Shown: positions 54,301 through 64,000 of the stretch, in pieces
How positions within the stretch are numbered: the first letter of the stretch is position 1
Layout: every line of letters starts with the position of its first letter
Assembly: GCA_023238725.1 (NCBI GenBank)
Contig: CM041531.1
Coordinates: forward strand, 124,001-188,000
Length of the DNA: 64,000 bases
Direction: 5' to 3'
Source of the DNA: Scortum barcoo
Lineage: Eukaryota; Chordata; Actinopteri; Centrarchiformes; Terapontidae
Translations under genes and position numbers: made by a program
The notes under the pieces: model-generated
Databases searched by the model: none
What the model was told of the DNA's origin: nothing
The model's input: the letters and a program-made list of their open reading frames with translations, nothing else

Positions 54301-57300
54301 CCGTCCTCGTGTGGTCAAACATCAGCTCAGTGTCTGCTTCATGAGACGAATGTAAGAAGTTATTAGATTATAATGGAAGCTAATTATCATAGTTTATTTC
54401 CCCAGGCCCTTTATAATATACACTATTATTATTATTTTCATTATGCTGTCATCTTACATCACTATGATAACTATTATTATCTATTATTATATCTATATCT
54501 ATTTTGCCTCTACATTTTTTTGTACAGGCATTAGATGTCCACTGCACTTCACAGGATTGAGGTTTGGTTCATCAGTATAACTGATACCAGTCAGTTAAAA
54601 ATGTCTTGATTGGCTGAAGACTGATTCTTTAAGATCTGATCAGAGCGTCCTCTGTGTCATTTTAAAACATCAAACAACCTCTGGTTCTCCAAAGTCTCAG
54701 ATTTTCAGTTTTATGTCCCCTCGCTGGAGGTGAAGGGGTCGGAGTTGTTGCAGGAGGTGGAGCGATATCGATCAAATGAAGCTGGGATCCTCCACACAGG
54801 TTCTGTCAGAAACACTGATATTTACACACATAGAATATATACGATACTGAATATCTGAAAATGCTTTAAAGTGAATTCATTCTGTTGCTGGACAAACAGT
54901 CATCTGTAATTAAAACTAAGCTAACCCCCCGAGACATCACTGCTGAGCTGGACTGCTTCTTGCTGAGGAAGCCGCCGACGGTTGTTTGGTGCTGTTTGTT
55001 GTTGTTGTTTGTTGTTGTTGTTTGTTGTTGTTTGTTTGTTCAGAGTACCCGGCCTACGTGGAGTCTCTGGGTCCTGGAAATGGTGCTGTGGTGCTGGAGG
55101 ACTTAAACTCTGACAAACGATGGGGAAAGCTGCTTTGTTGTTGGACGTCTGTGCTCGTCATGGATCGCCATAATAATAAACACAACGTTCAAACATAATG
55201 ATTTATAAGTGCAGGCCATCGCTGAAGGTTCATGATCAACTAATCTGATCTAGACACAATAAATGGAAGAAAATGGATGAATGTGGCTTTTTTTTAAAAA
55301 TTAAATTAACATATGAAGAATCCGCAGTAATAATCACATTGATTTTGTGCCCCAACCTCCTTCAGTTTAATGAACGAGAGGTGACAACGTGTCATCTTCG
55401 CCCTTCCTCCTCTTCATCTTCGGTATCTACATCAGTTAACCTCAGAGGAAATTGTTGTAATGACTCAGCAGCCGTGAGCGTGGCTGCCATCAAACACACA
55501 GAAAAGCTTTCATGTTCATCAGCATCTGCTCAGTCTGCTGCACAAACACTCGTCAAAAAGCCGAGTGTCGAACCAAGCCTCTGAATCAGATGAGATCACC
55601 TCCTTCTTCTTCTTCTCAGATAAAACAGTTATCATCCTGTTTCTCTCCATGCTGTACTCACTTTCAGTCCAGGGCAGATTTCAGTCCTGTCTGATTGTGA
55701 AACCCTTAAAAGCATCGTGGGACACATCACCACTGTCTGTTTAGGTCCTGAGAACGTCAGTTGAATAATCTGAACTCAACGATCTCTCAACCATCAGGAC
55801 TACTCCATCGATTCAGCATTGTAGGTCTATCTTCTTCTTCTTCTTCTCCTTCTTCTTCACAAACAATCACTGGACTCGTACAAAACCGTTTTACTTTTAC
55901 TTACATACTAGTTTATGTGCAATAACTGGAGTATGAACAGGTGTAATTATTTTTGTGTAGCTATTTTATTTTCTTGCTTTGTATATTTTCCTGCTGTTAT
56001 TCCTTCTTGCTGCTGCAAAACTTAAAATTTCCCCCTGTGGGACTGATAAAGGTTTTTTATCTTATCTTAATCAGTTCTCTTCTTCCTCATCAAAACCTGG
56101 TGCCTACACTACCCACGATGCAACTTGACCACTGACGGTTGGGTGTTAGATTTGGGTGTTTTATGCTGCATGTGACGATCCAAACTCAGGGTTTTTCACA
56201 CTTTAATGCTTCATCCAAAGTGTATTTATTAGCTTCAGTTGCATCAGTACAGTGTGTTTCAGACTTTGAGTGTCTGCATGCATCATCATTTTGAACAGAT
56301 TCAGTTAGATGGATGACTGCTGACTTGAGTTTGTAGAAGTCAACTTCTCCTTTCTTTAGTAAACTGAAATGCCTTGCTCATGGGCAGGTGAGGAAGGAGA
56401 ACCAAACATCTCTTCTCTCACTGAGATGTTTCCAGCAGATGCCATCCTTTAATCTCCTCGTGCAGCTTCCAGATAATCTCGGAGTGGATGTAATAACGGC
56501 AGACATATGGCAGCACACCGACACAGACGAAGCAGCAGCAGCTCGCTCGGCAGCCACAGTTGGCAACCTGGACTCAGAAATCTCCAAACGGAGAGCCTCT
56601 CTGTGTTCACATATACATTTACTGTGAGGTTCACTTCACGAGCAGTAACAAGCACAAGAAGATCCACAAAGTCTCCTAATGAACAAAACTGTATTAAACC
56701 CAAGAAGCCAAAGTAGCGCGACACTACAGACAGTTCATCACATGACATGACACATGAAATATCTCACAAACTGTCAGATAGATAGCAGAAAAAAGATATT
56801 CATGTTTCCCAGAAGATGAATCCTGCTGACTTTGGTGATTCATATTTTCTCTAATGTCACCAAATTCTTAAAGTTTTTCGATCATGAGTGAAATATCTCA
56901 ACATGGATCGGCACAAAGTGTGTTTCAGACATTCTTGGTCACCAGAAGATGAATCCAACTGACTTTGGTGATCCTCTCATTTTTCTTCCAGCTCAACTTC
57001 TATATTATTTAGTGTATATTATTTACTTGTCTGCGCATATGACAATAAAAAATCTTGAATCTTGAACTATGAGGCTGGTTTTTACTGGTTTGACTGAAAT
57101 ATCTATAGAGAATCTGTAAACTCTGATCTGTTGTCTTCGTGTCGTCCTGCTGAATCTGAAACGATGAAGTGAAGAGACAAACACGCCAACACTGTTTGGT
57201 GTTTCCCTTGTCAGTCAGACCGTAAAAAACAGCCGACCTTTCTTTATCTGGACGATCTCACAGCAAACGGAGGCGGTTCAGCTCAGCGAACATCTCCACA

Positions 57301-60300
57301 TCTTCAACTTTCTAAAGCGCGTTTCGTATTTTGCTCTTATCGTCACCTTCTTTCAAACCAACCACAACAAAAGTCGTGACTCCTTACATACAGAGCAGAG
57401 CGACCAAACTCTTTATAACATCATCTATATAAAAGCAAAGGAAAAACTCCCTTTAAAAGACAGAAACCTCGAGAAGAAGCAGGCTGCAGCAACGACAACT
57501 GTGAAATAATACAAATATGACTGATTATAATAATAGTAGTAGTAGCAGACGATCCACAACAACGACCCAAAAGAACCTGCAAGTCTGAATTCTGGATTTT
57601 AGAGGGTGAAAAATATCACCTCTCAGTTTGGATGCTGGTGTGAAATCCCCTGGTCGATGCTCACACAAACACTGTGTGGCCATTTAAACCACGTTCTGCA
57701 TCTAAAGTAATGAAATTCAGAGCTGTGTGAACGGTTGAACCCTGCAGAGTTTTCCCTGTGGACGCCGCAGATGCTCGCTGTATAGAAACCGCTGTATAAT
57801 GTGTAATTAGCAGAATAGCTGCAGCGCCACGTGAAGGCTAATGAGCTGGAAGATTTTTCACGAGCGTCACCGCCGGTTACTGTGTTTACTGCAAAAAAAA
57901 TCCTACAGCTCCAGCTAAACAAATCCCTGATGGATAAATTATGTGAAACCCAGCGCTGGAAAATAATAAAGTTTCTCAGAGGCCGGATCAAAGAGGGAGC
58001 AGAGAGGAGCGGCGTTTAGTCACCGAGCCTTTGAAATATGTCAAGGTTTGGCTGGGAAATGGAAGAAAGCAGCTCTCCATCCCCCCGTCCTCTCCTCTGA
58101 AGATTTATCATTTGTTCTTCCTCTCGATCACTAGTGAGTCAGATCAGATCTGGATGTGATCTCTGTTTCAGTTTACTGGAAAATCATCGTCTCAACATTT
58201 ATCTGACAGAGTTTGAGCCCATTCGTAGGTGTAACTGCTCCATTTCGGGGGCCAATAAACAAAATACTATAAAAACCTGCTGCAGATTAAAATAAAATGC
58301 TTTTATTAAGTAAACTTATCATATTAGACATTCAACTGTTTGTTTTCAGATACATAAATGAAATCAACTCCTAAAATAAATCAATATTTTACTATATTTT
58401 AATTAGTATTTTGAGAATGTACGATTTACTGGATGCCACATGCTAATTTGAATTATTATCTTAAAGAATGTCTATTTAATGATTAGAGCCACAGTATATT
58501 TGTATGTACTGAGTCACGTCTGACAGTTAAACTGAAGACATCACTTATCACTAAAACTGTGTCTCTTTAGCTGCTGAGCCAATCTTACATTAACAGACAT
58601 CAGGTGGCGTTAACCCTTAAAGAACAAACCGCTATGACATACTCGGCTTAAAGGAGCACTGTGTTGGATTTATGGGGATTTATTATCAGAAATTGAAATA
58701 TAATATGCACAGAGACATTTTCATTTTTGTATGACCACCTCAAACTGTCGTCATTAGTTCAGATTGGCCACGTTGCACCTCCATGTTTCTACAGAAGCCC
58801 AGAAGGGACAATTAGGCTCTAAAGAAGGTCTTTATTTTATGATTTTATAATGATGTGGCCATTAGAATTTAGTGGAGGGGTTCATATCACCAGGTTAAGA
58901 GGTGATTTATGAAAGTGTGTGAATATTTTAATTAAAATATATAAATAAAAAAAATCTGTTTAATATCACGACGCCTCTATTCAAGCAACAGCTCCCTTTA
59001 AAAAGTCTGTGTCTCTGTGCTCGTGGCAATAATACCACAGCATCGCATTCCTTTAAACATTATTATCTTTAACATCACAATCCAAATCACATCTGTAACG
59101 AGCTCAATCAGGAACATCTGTAAATGCACAGCAGAGCTCTGATTCTCCACATTATTTTCTCACATCTTAGTTCAGTAAGTTAGTTAAACCATTATAATAT
59201 CAGCGTAGGAATAAAAACTGTCGATCCTCACTTCAATCGTCAATATGTGATCTGAACAACTGAACCTGAAGGCCACCGTAGTTTCTCCCACATGTTTGGA
59301 AAGGGAGCGGTGAGGGCAAAGGTCAGTCTGCAGCCTCACTGTCTGTAAGTCTTACAAGCTGCTCCTTTACGATGACAGAAATATCGACCAGCAGCAGGAC
59401 GCCTGTTATCACGACCTGCAGTCCGACCTTCAGCTGCTCCTCAAAGCCAGGAGGTCTGTTTGACCCCCCCCAAAACCCTCCACCTGCCCCTCATCTACAC
59501 CTCCCTCCGTCTCCAGTTTCCCTCAATCAGTTCGACTTCACTTCGTTTGTCACGACTGAAGAAACAAACGTCCTCTCACACGTGTTAAAGAGAAAATACA
59601 ACACTGCTGCTCGTTATAATCAGACATTTCTTCATTTGTTTAGGCTGCTGAGGTAGAAATTATGTCATCAGTGATGTCACCCCTCCCCACCACACACACA
59701 CACACACACACACAGAACGGTTAAATAATCTCCTGTCTGTGGTAATCCTGTGACATAACAGGCTGGCTAAATGCCTCCTGCAGCGTTTTTCTCACAGACC
59801 GAGAATCTGGACCAGACAGATTGAAAAACACACACACACACACACTGCGCCAAGCCTGTCAGTCTGAATGAATGAAAAGTTTATTCCTGAAGTAGAAACA
59901 CAAACAGCCTTTCTCACTGAGGACAGAAGATTTATTTTATTTTAAAAATGTGGAAAAATCACATCATCAGATGACAAACACACTTTCCTGAACTAACTTG
60001 GTTTTAATCTCAGAGGCGTTGAAGCAGAATAAAATTATCTCCATCTGGATCAGGAGGTTTAGTCTTAAACTGCACATGAGCTCACACCGACCTCTTTAAC
60101 GTGAGAATAAACTGAGATGTTTGAATATTTACAGATAACTTTTCCATATCAGATCGTTTGTTCCTTTGTCTGCCAGGTCGGTGTGTTCTCCTGGATTAGA
60201 TCTTAATCCTGGTTTGAGAAACCTGAATGATGCTTCAACAGAAAACCGGGTTACTGAGGTCAACGCCTGATCCAGTAAAACAAAAGACGATGAAACGAGA

Positions 60301-61166
60301 TGATCTACTTTCTCAAAAGTCTGTTTTATCCCGGTGAAATGAAAAAAGACACTGATGGAGGTAATTTAATTCAACAAACTCTTTAACAAACTTTCACGTT
60401 ACATGAATAAACAAAGAGCCTCATCATCGTAAACCTGAAGGTCGTCATGACAGCAGGTAAAACTCAGCGTAGTTCAAGTGAAGACACTCTGCTCATGTTC
60501 AGCCAGCGGGGGGCGCAGTACACACAAAACTACCCATGATTATAATTTCAGCTTCATCATAATGTGATGTCAAATATCTGAAAATATCTTCAGCTTGAAA
60601 AAAAGCAGTTATGAAAAGTAAAAGCTGTGAGGAGATTTAGTTAGACTGCCTGTTTCAACTTCAACAAGAAGTTATTATCCTGAGGGGGGCATTAATACCT
60701 GAACCAGCCTCTCGGTGGCGCTAAATTAGAAGTCAAAGGATCATTAAAGTCAGCAGGATCCTTCCTCAGGAGAACACGAACGTCTGCACGAGATTTCAAA
60801 ACTGCCCAGCTGAGAGGTGAACCACAGAGGAGGACGACTTTTCCATCAACAGTGTGGTGAAAAACACACACAATGAAACACAACTGATGATAATCTTCTT
60901 CTTCTTCTTCTTCTGTTTATATTTGTGTGTTCATCGTAGCTGCTTGGTGTTTTAGACGATCTGACTTCATGACGTCACTGAATCCTCACCAGCAACGTTT
61001 ATTTACTTAACTGTCACATCACATTTACTGAAAATCACATCCTCATTGTCCACATTACACATCCTCCTGTCCACACACACACACACACACACTCTCTGCA
61101 CACACACACACACACACACACACTCTCACACACACCCACACACACACACTCTCACACACACACACA

Positions 61167-61209
<43 letters not shown>

Positions 61210-61211
61210 AC

Positions 61212-61251
<40 letters not shown>

Positions 61252-62149
61252 CTCACACACACACACACACACACCCACACACACACTCTCTCACACACAC
61301 CCACACGCAGCTCATCTCTCATGTCACGTCTCTTTAAAGTGTAATTCGACGATTCCTAAAATAGTGTTTACACGCTCGGTGAAAGTGTCTCCGGTAAACA
61401 GAGAAGCACATGAACAGCTCAAACTCAGAGATTAACTGAGGTAACAGAAGTAAAACCACAATGTGGAATGACTCTATAATCTAGCAAATCTGACTAAAGT
61501 GCAAAAATAATGAACACCAGTATATTTTTAAGCACTCATTATGCAGAAATAATTTATATCATTGATGTGTTCATCACTTTAACATTGCAGCAGGTGAAGG
61601 TGGAGCCTTGTGTTAACTAATATTTGACAGCTTAATCCAAAATGGGACATCATTATTTGTTATTTACCATAGTTTTATTTTATATTAATCCAAATCTGCA
61701 GAGTAACTGGTGGATCATGTTATCAGATAAATGCTGTGAAGTAAAAAGTACAATACTGGCTGTGGTGAAGTTGAATTTTAAAGTAGCATAAAATAGAAAT
61801 AATGGACTAATGTATGTGTGTCAAAACTGTACTTGAGTAAATGCACAGTTATATGAGAAAATACAAACATTTGTGTTACTGAACAAGAAGAAAACTAATC
61901 TGTTTATTCCAGTAAAACTATAAAACATCACAAATTCAGAGATAAAAAGCAGGACAGAGACTGAGTGGAGCATCTTCACACACACAACATCTCTGACAGA
62001 ATAAAAGGAAAAAAAAGAGCATTTAGAAAAAATAAGAATGAAAACATGAAGAAAATAAACATGAAAGCATCTGTCAGGATGATCATCCCAGATTAACACA
62101 CACACACACACACACTCTTACCTTTCATGGCAGAAATCACAAAATACAT
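51229..62149 (-). CDS. rora: rora gene, 5' part only (RORA4-type isoform)
   Basis: Orphan nuclear receptor that binds half-site ROR response elements as a monomer and drives circadian, cerebellar and metabolic genes. Only two coding exons are present on the minus strand: 62149-62122 and 51314-51229. Joined, they give MYFVISAMK, then AQIEIIPCKICGDKSSG and IHYGVITCEGCK. This matches the short N-terminus of the RORA4 isoform and the first zinc finger, with its four cysteines and the P-box CEGCK. 'IEIIPCK' fits RORA better than RORB or RORC, which have IEVIPCK. Second zinc finger, hinge and ligand-binding domain should follow at lower coordinates, but none is found down to position 1. The gene is therefore truncated here, probably at the gap. 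Confidence 0.85.
52326..52451. repeat. GACT and CA microsatellites
   Basis: A CTGA tetranucleotide run at 52324-52344 and a CA run at 52430-52451, within the rora intron. Confidence 0.9.
53615..53700 (+). mobile_element. fragment of the 33048-33369 element family
   Basis: 'gccagttagcgtagcttagcataaagactggaaacgggggg' matches the interior motif of the inverted-repeat element in the pip5k1c intron, in a more typical form. Both ends are missing. Confidence 0.6.
55900..56145 (+). mobile_element. LINE 3' tail followed by a second repeat fragment
   Basis: 55900-56073 ends 'aaaatttccccctgtgggactgataaagg' plus TTATCTTATCTTA, a standard teleost LINE terminus (Rex1-like). Directly after it, 56098-56145 contains the reverse complement of the motif 'agttgcattgtgggtaatgtaggca' found in the repeat at 18703-19064. 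Confidence 0.6.
57030..57067 (+). mobile_element. LINE tail with TCTTGAA repeats
   Basis: 'tgacaataaaaaatcttgaatcttgaac' is a typical end of fish non-LTR retrotransposons. The element body is not recognisable. Confidence 0.5.
58651..59345 (+). mobile_element. interrupted dispersed fish repeat
   Basis: 58651-58850 ('aaaggagcactgtgttggattt' to 'ccatgtttctacagaagcccagaa') and 59265-59345 ('cctgaaggccaccgtagtttctcccacatgtttgg' to 'tctgcagcctcac') are the two halves of one well-known teleost repeat that are normally nearly contiguous. About 400 bases of unrelated AT-rich DNA separate them here. Confidence 0.6.
59691..59715. repeat. CA microsatellite
   Basis: A CA dinucleotide run in the rora intron. 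A second short one lies at 59827-59845. Confidence 0.9.
61073..61308. repeat. compound CA/CT repeat tract, about 235 bp
   Basis: Repeated blocks of (CA)n separated by CTCTC or CC, 236 bases in all. It produces the spurious HTHTHT reading frame at 61046-61435. Alternating purine-pyrimidine sequence of this length can adopt Z-DNA and is likely to vary in length. Confidence 0.95.
62122..62149 (-). CDS. rora: rora exon 1, RORA4-type start
   Basis: 28 coding bases on the minus strand ending at the donor gtaaga. It encodes MYFVISAMK plus the first base of Ala, nearly the same as the mammalian RORA4 N-terminus (MMYFVIAAMKA). Upstream in frame lies a TGA at about 62167 with no other ATG between, so the ATG at 62149 is the start. 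The phase joins exactly with the 86-bp exon. Confidence 0.88.
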
Positions 62150-62254
62150 ATTTATAATCCGGACTCATGGAGGGATCTGTGAAGTGCTCAGCTGCAGGTC
62201 TCTGTGTGATCTGTCATCCTCTGCTGCTCTCTGCACCACATGAGGGGCCATGTG

Positions 62255-62320
62255 ACCGTGACGTCACCGCCAGGCCCCTGCCCCGCCCCGTGTGACTGAC
62301 ACGACCGACAGCCAATGAGA
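62255..62320 (-). promoter_or_regulatory. rora: rora proximal promoter: CRE, GC box, CCAAT
   Basis: Within 175 bases upstream of the rora start codon lie a perfect palindromic cAMP response element TGACGTCA (62259-62266), a GC box CCCCGCCCC (62281-62289) and CCAAT (62312-62316), in a locally CpG-rich stretch. A GT microsatellite follows at 62336-62378. The order (CRE nearest the gene, CCAAT furthest) is compatible with a core promoter for the short isoform. The transcription start is not determined. Confidence 0.55.
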
Positions 62321-62335
62321 GGAGAGGGGAGGCTG

Positions 62336-62342
62336 CGTGTGT

Positions 62343-62378
<36 letters not shown>
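62336..62378. repeat. GT microsatellite at the rora promoter
   Basis: An almost pure GT run of about 43 bases with one TATG interruption. It lies 190-230 bases upstream of the rora start codon and is likely variable in length. Confidence 0.92.
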
Positions 62379-62379
<1 letters not shown>

Positions 62380-62699
62380 CCAATACTTAAAGGAGAGTTT
62401 CCCACTTTTCACTTCTCAATAAAATTTCACTTCACTTTCATCTATGTTTTCTTTTGTTTTTCTTTTTGTTTTTTTTCTTTTTTCTTTTCCATGGATCCAA
62501 ACTTCATTCAGAAAACTAACATTTTAAAACTTGTTGGTTTGTCGTTAACTCAGCTGACGTTGAACTTGACAGATTCAGTGAATATTTACTGATTTGGACA
62601 CATTAGTTATGAAACAGACAGACGGCGAGGAGAATATTAATATATTAATATTAATTAATTAATAAACACAGATGATCCTCAAACTCTCTCATGTGACAT

Positions 62700-62835
62700 A
62701 GAGATAGATGATGGACGAATTTATTGATCCACGACGGAAATTAAGTTGTCATAGCAGCCACGTACATAAAAATACAACAAAATACAAAAGAAGACAAAAT
62801 AAAATACTATAAAATAAGACAATATAATGAGGATT
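62700..62835 (-). mobile_element. LINE 3' tail, minus orientation
   Basis: 'atttattgatccacgacggaaattaagttgtcatagcagcca' followed by an A-rich AAAATACAA body is the reverse-strand form of a common teleost non-LTR retrotransposon terminus (related to the GGGACTAATAAAGG-type tails at 1318 and 56015). Confidence 0.6.
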
Positions 62836-62918
62836 TGATTCACCTCATCATTGAAGTGTTTTAGTTGTGCAAAACGTTTTGCAGCTGTTTACAGATATTC
62901 TGCAGAAATAAAGTTCAT

Positions 62919-62996
62919 TATTATTATTATTGTTGTTGTTGTTATTATTTATATTGTTATTATTATTATTATTTATATTGTTATTATTATTAGTGT
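62919..62996. repeat. ATT/TTG trinucleotide tract
   Basis: (ATT)n and (GTT)n units alternate, giving the NNNNNN-type artefact frame on the minus strand at 62848-63063. Confidence 0.92.
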
Positions 62997-64000
62997 CATC
63001 TCTATGTGCTAAATAAGAAGCTAACATGGCTAACAGACCAGAGGAAACTAGCTGTTTCCTCACGTCCTTCTTTACATCTCACGAATCTTTCCAGCAGAAA
63101 CAGTTGGAGATCAGACGAAGTGGTGACGTCCTCCCTCAGCTGTCATGTCAGCACGTTAACATGAAAAAGACGGTTGGTCACTTTGGGAAATATGCTCATT
63201 CATTACTTTTAGAAAACTAGCTCATGTCTGTGTCTCTCTCACATGTAAACCAAACGATCGAGGGTGTGCTCCTCATAAGGACACATCGCAGACATAAAAA
63301 GCTCGCTGCCTCCTTCCGTCACTGCGGTTCACAAAATAAACAGTTCGAAGAAAGCGGTGGGAGACATGAAAAGGAAGGAAGAAGGTGTGAAACAAAATAC
63401 CAAAGAAACCCAGAGAGGAAGATAACAGAGGCCGACATGACGGGAAACCACAGAGAAATGCAGCGCCAGCAGAAACCCGCCCACCAATCACAACCAGCAG
63501 ATAAACGGTGAAGACGTCCATCAGTCCCTCCACACAGCAAAGCTTTAACTCTTCAGATCCTCTATATCACAGTTTCTTCAGAGAGCCTCCATCTTCATCG
63601 AGTCCGTCGACCTCGGCCTGCACGACGTCGACAAACAGCGAGAAGGAAAAGAAACGACTGGAACAAACTTAAAGACGCTCACAGCTCCTTCAGTTTTATT
63701 AAGATTCAGACAAACACAGAAACTAAAACACATCATGAAGTGAGACCAGACATAGACGAGCAGCATGTTTTTAATCATTAAGTAAAGAGAAGTGTTGACA
63801 GGGAATAAGATGAACCCTGATGTGAACCTCCCTACAGGAAATCTTTAGGATTCTGACTTTTCCTCCATAACTACAGTTTTCTGTCTAAGCGCCCTCCAGC
63901 GATGCTTCCTGTTGGTCCAATGGATCAGAGCGGTGCAGAAAAACAGAAAACTTCCTCAAAGAAATAAAGTTACATAACCGAGAGAAGCAAAGTGCAGCTC

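Larger units (their letters stand above)
51315..62121 (-). other. rora intron between exon 1 and the zinc-finger exon
   Basis: 10.8 kb intron, AT-rich. It holds several repeat fragments (53615-53700, 55900-56145, 57030-57067, 58651-59345), a CA-rich tract at 61073-61308 and many short microsatellites. No further exon was recognised. Open frames such as 53964-54212 and 57623-57991 lack domain signatures. Confidence 0.7.
62379..64000. other. DNA upstream of the rora short-isoform start
   Basis: No exon recognised on either strand. It contains a LINE-like tail in minus orientation at about 62700-62835 and an ATT/TTG trinucleotide tract at 62919-62996. It may be an intron of longer rora isoforms whose first exons lie outside the window. 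Confidence 0.5.

Noticed and set aside
61046..61435. 129-codon HTHTHT frame
   Set aside because: Translation of a CA microsatellite.
1..64000. CRISPR arrays, phage or bacterial operons, tRNA or rRNA genes
   Set aside because: None seen; the only regular repeats are microsatellites, minisatellites and dispersed eukaryotic elements.

Overview
The window is vertebrate nuclear DNA, most likely from a teleost fish. Genes are split into short exons with GT-AG introns and encode vertebrate-specific paralogues. The introns are full of repeats I recognise as typical of ray-finned fish: Rex3/RTE and L2-like LINE tails, small inverted-repeat elements, and many CA/GT microsatellites. There are no prokaryotic genes, CRISPR arrays or operons, and most long open frames are chance frames in introns or repeats.

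Three protein-coding genes can be supported. (1) pip5k1c, + strand, 14781 to about 41070: phosphatidylinositol-4-phosphate 5-kinase type I gamma. Seventeen coding exons are visible, from near the N-terminus to the alternatively spliced C-terminus, including the talin-binding exon (WVYSPLHY). The first exon and the stop-bearing last exon are not securely located. A long 3' UTR ends at a poly(A) signal at 41050. (2) rab11b, + strand, 43161 to about 47580: a complete 218-residue Rab GTPase in five exons, with a promoter carrying three inverted CCAAT boxes and a long 3' UTR. (3) rora, - strand, right end: coding exon 1 of the RORA4-type isoform (62149-62122) and the 86-bp exon encoding the first zinc finger (51314-51229). 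All later exons are missing from the window.

Layout: 1-14780, repeat-rich DNA without recognised exons (probably pip5k1c intron 1 or upstream DNA); 14781-41070, pip5k1c; 41071-42900, intergenic; 42900-47580, rab11b; 47580-48893, intergenic with a possible untranslated first exon of a further + strand gene; 48894-49393, a gap of exactly 500 N; 49394-50850, an L2-like LINE tail followed directly by a Rex3-like fragment; 50850-64000, the rora 5' region with its first intron and promoter.

Biologically, PIP5K1C makes PI(4,5)P2 at synapses and focal adhesions and RAB11B runs recycling endosomes, so their adjacency fits conserved synteny with human chromosome 19p13 rather than a dedicated system. 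RORA belongs to another human region (15q22), and the gene is cut off at the side facing the N gap, so the join across the gap is doubtful. I found no evidence of a previously undescribed biological system. The most useful points are a pair of related, tandem, frame-preserving C-terminal exons in pip5k1c, a splice-phase conflict in the same gene, the truncated rora gene beside the gap, and several small inverted-repeat elements whose ends can be defined.
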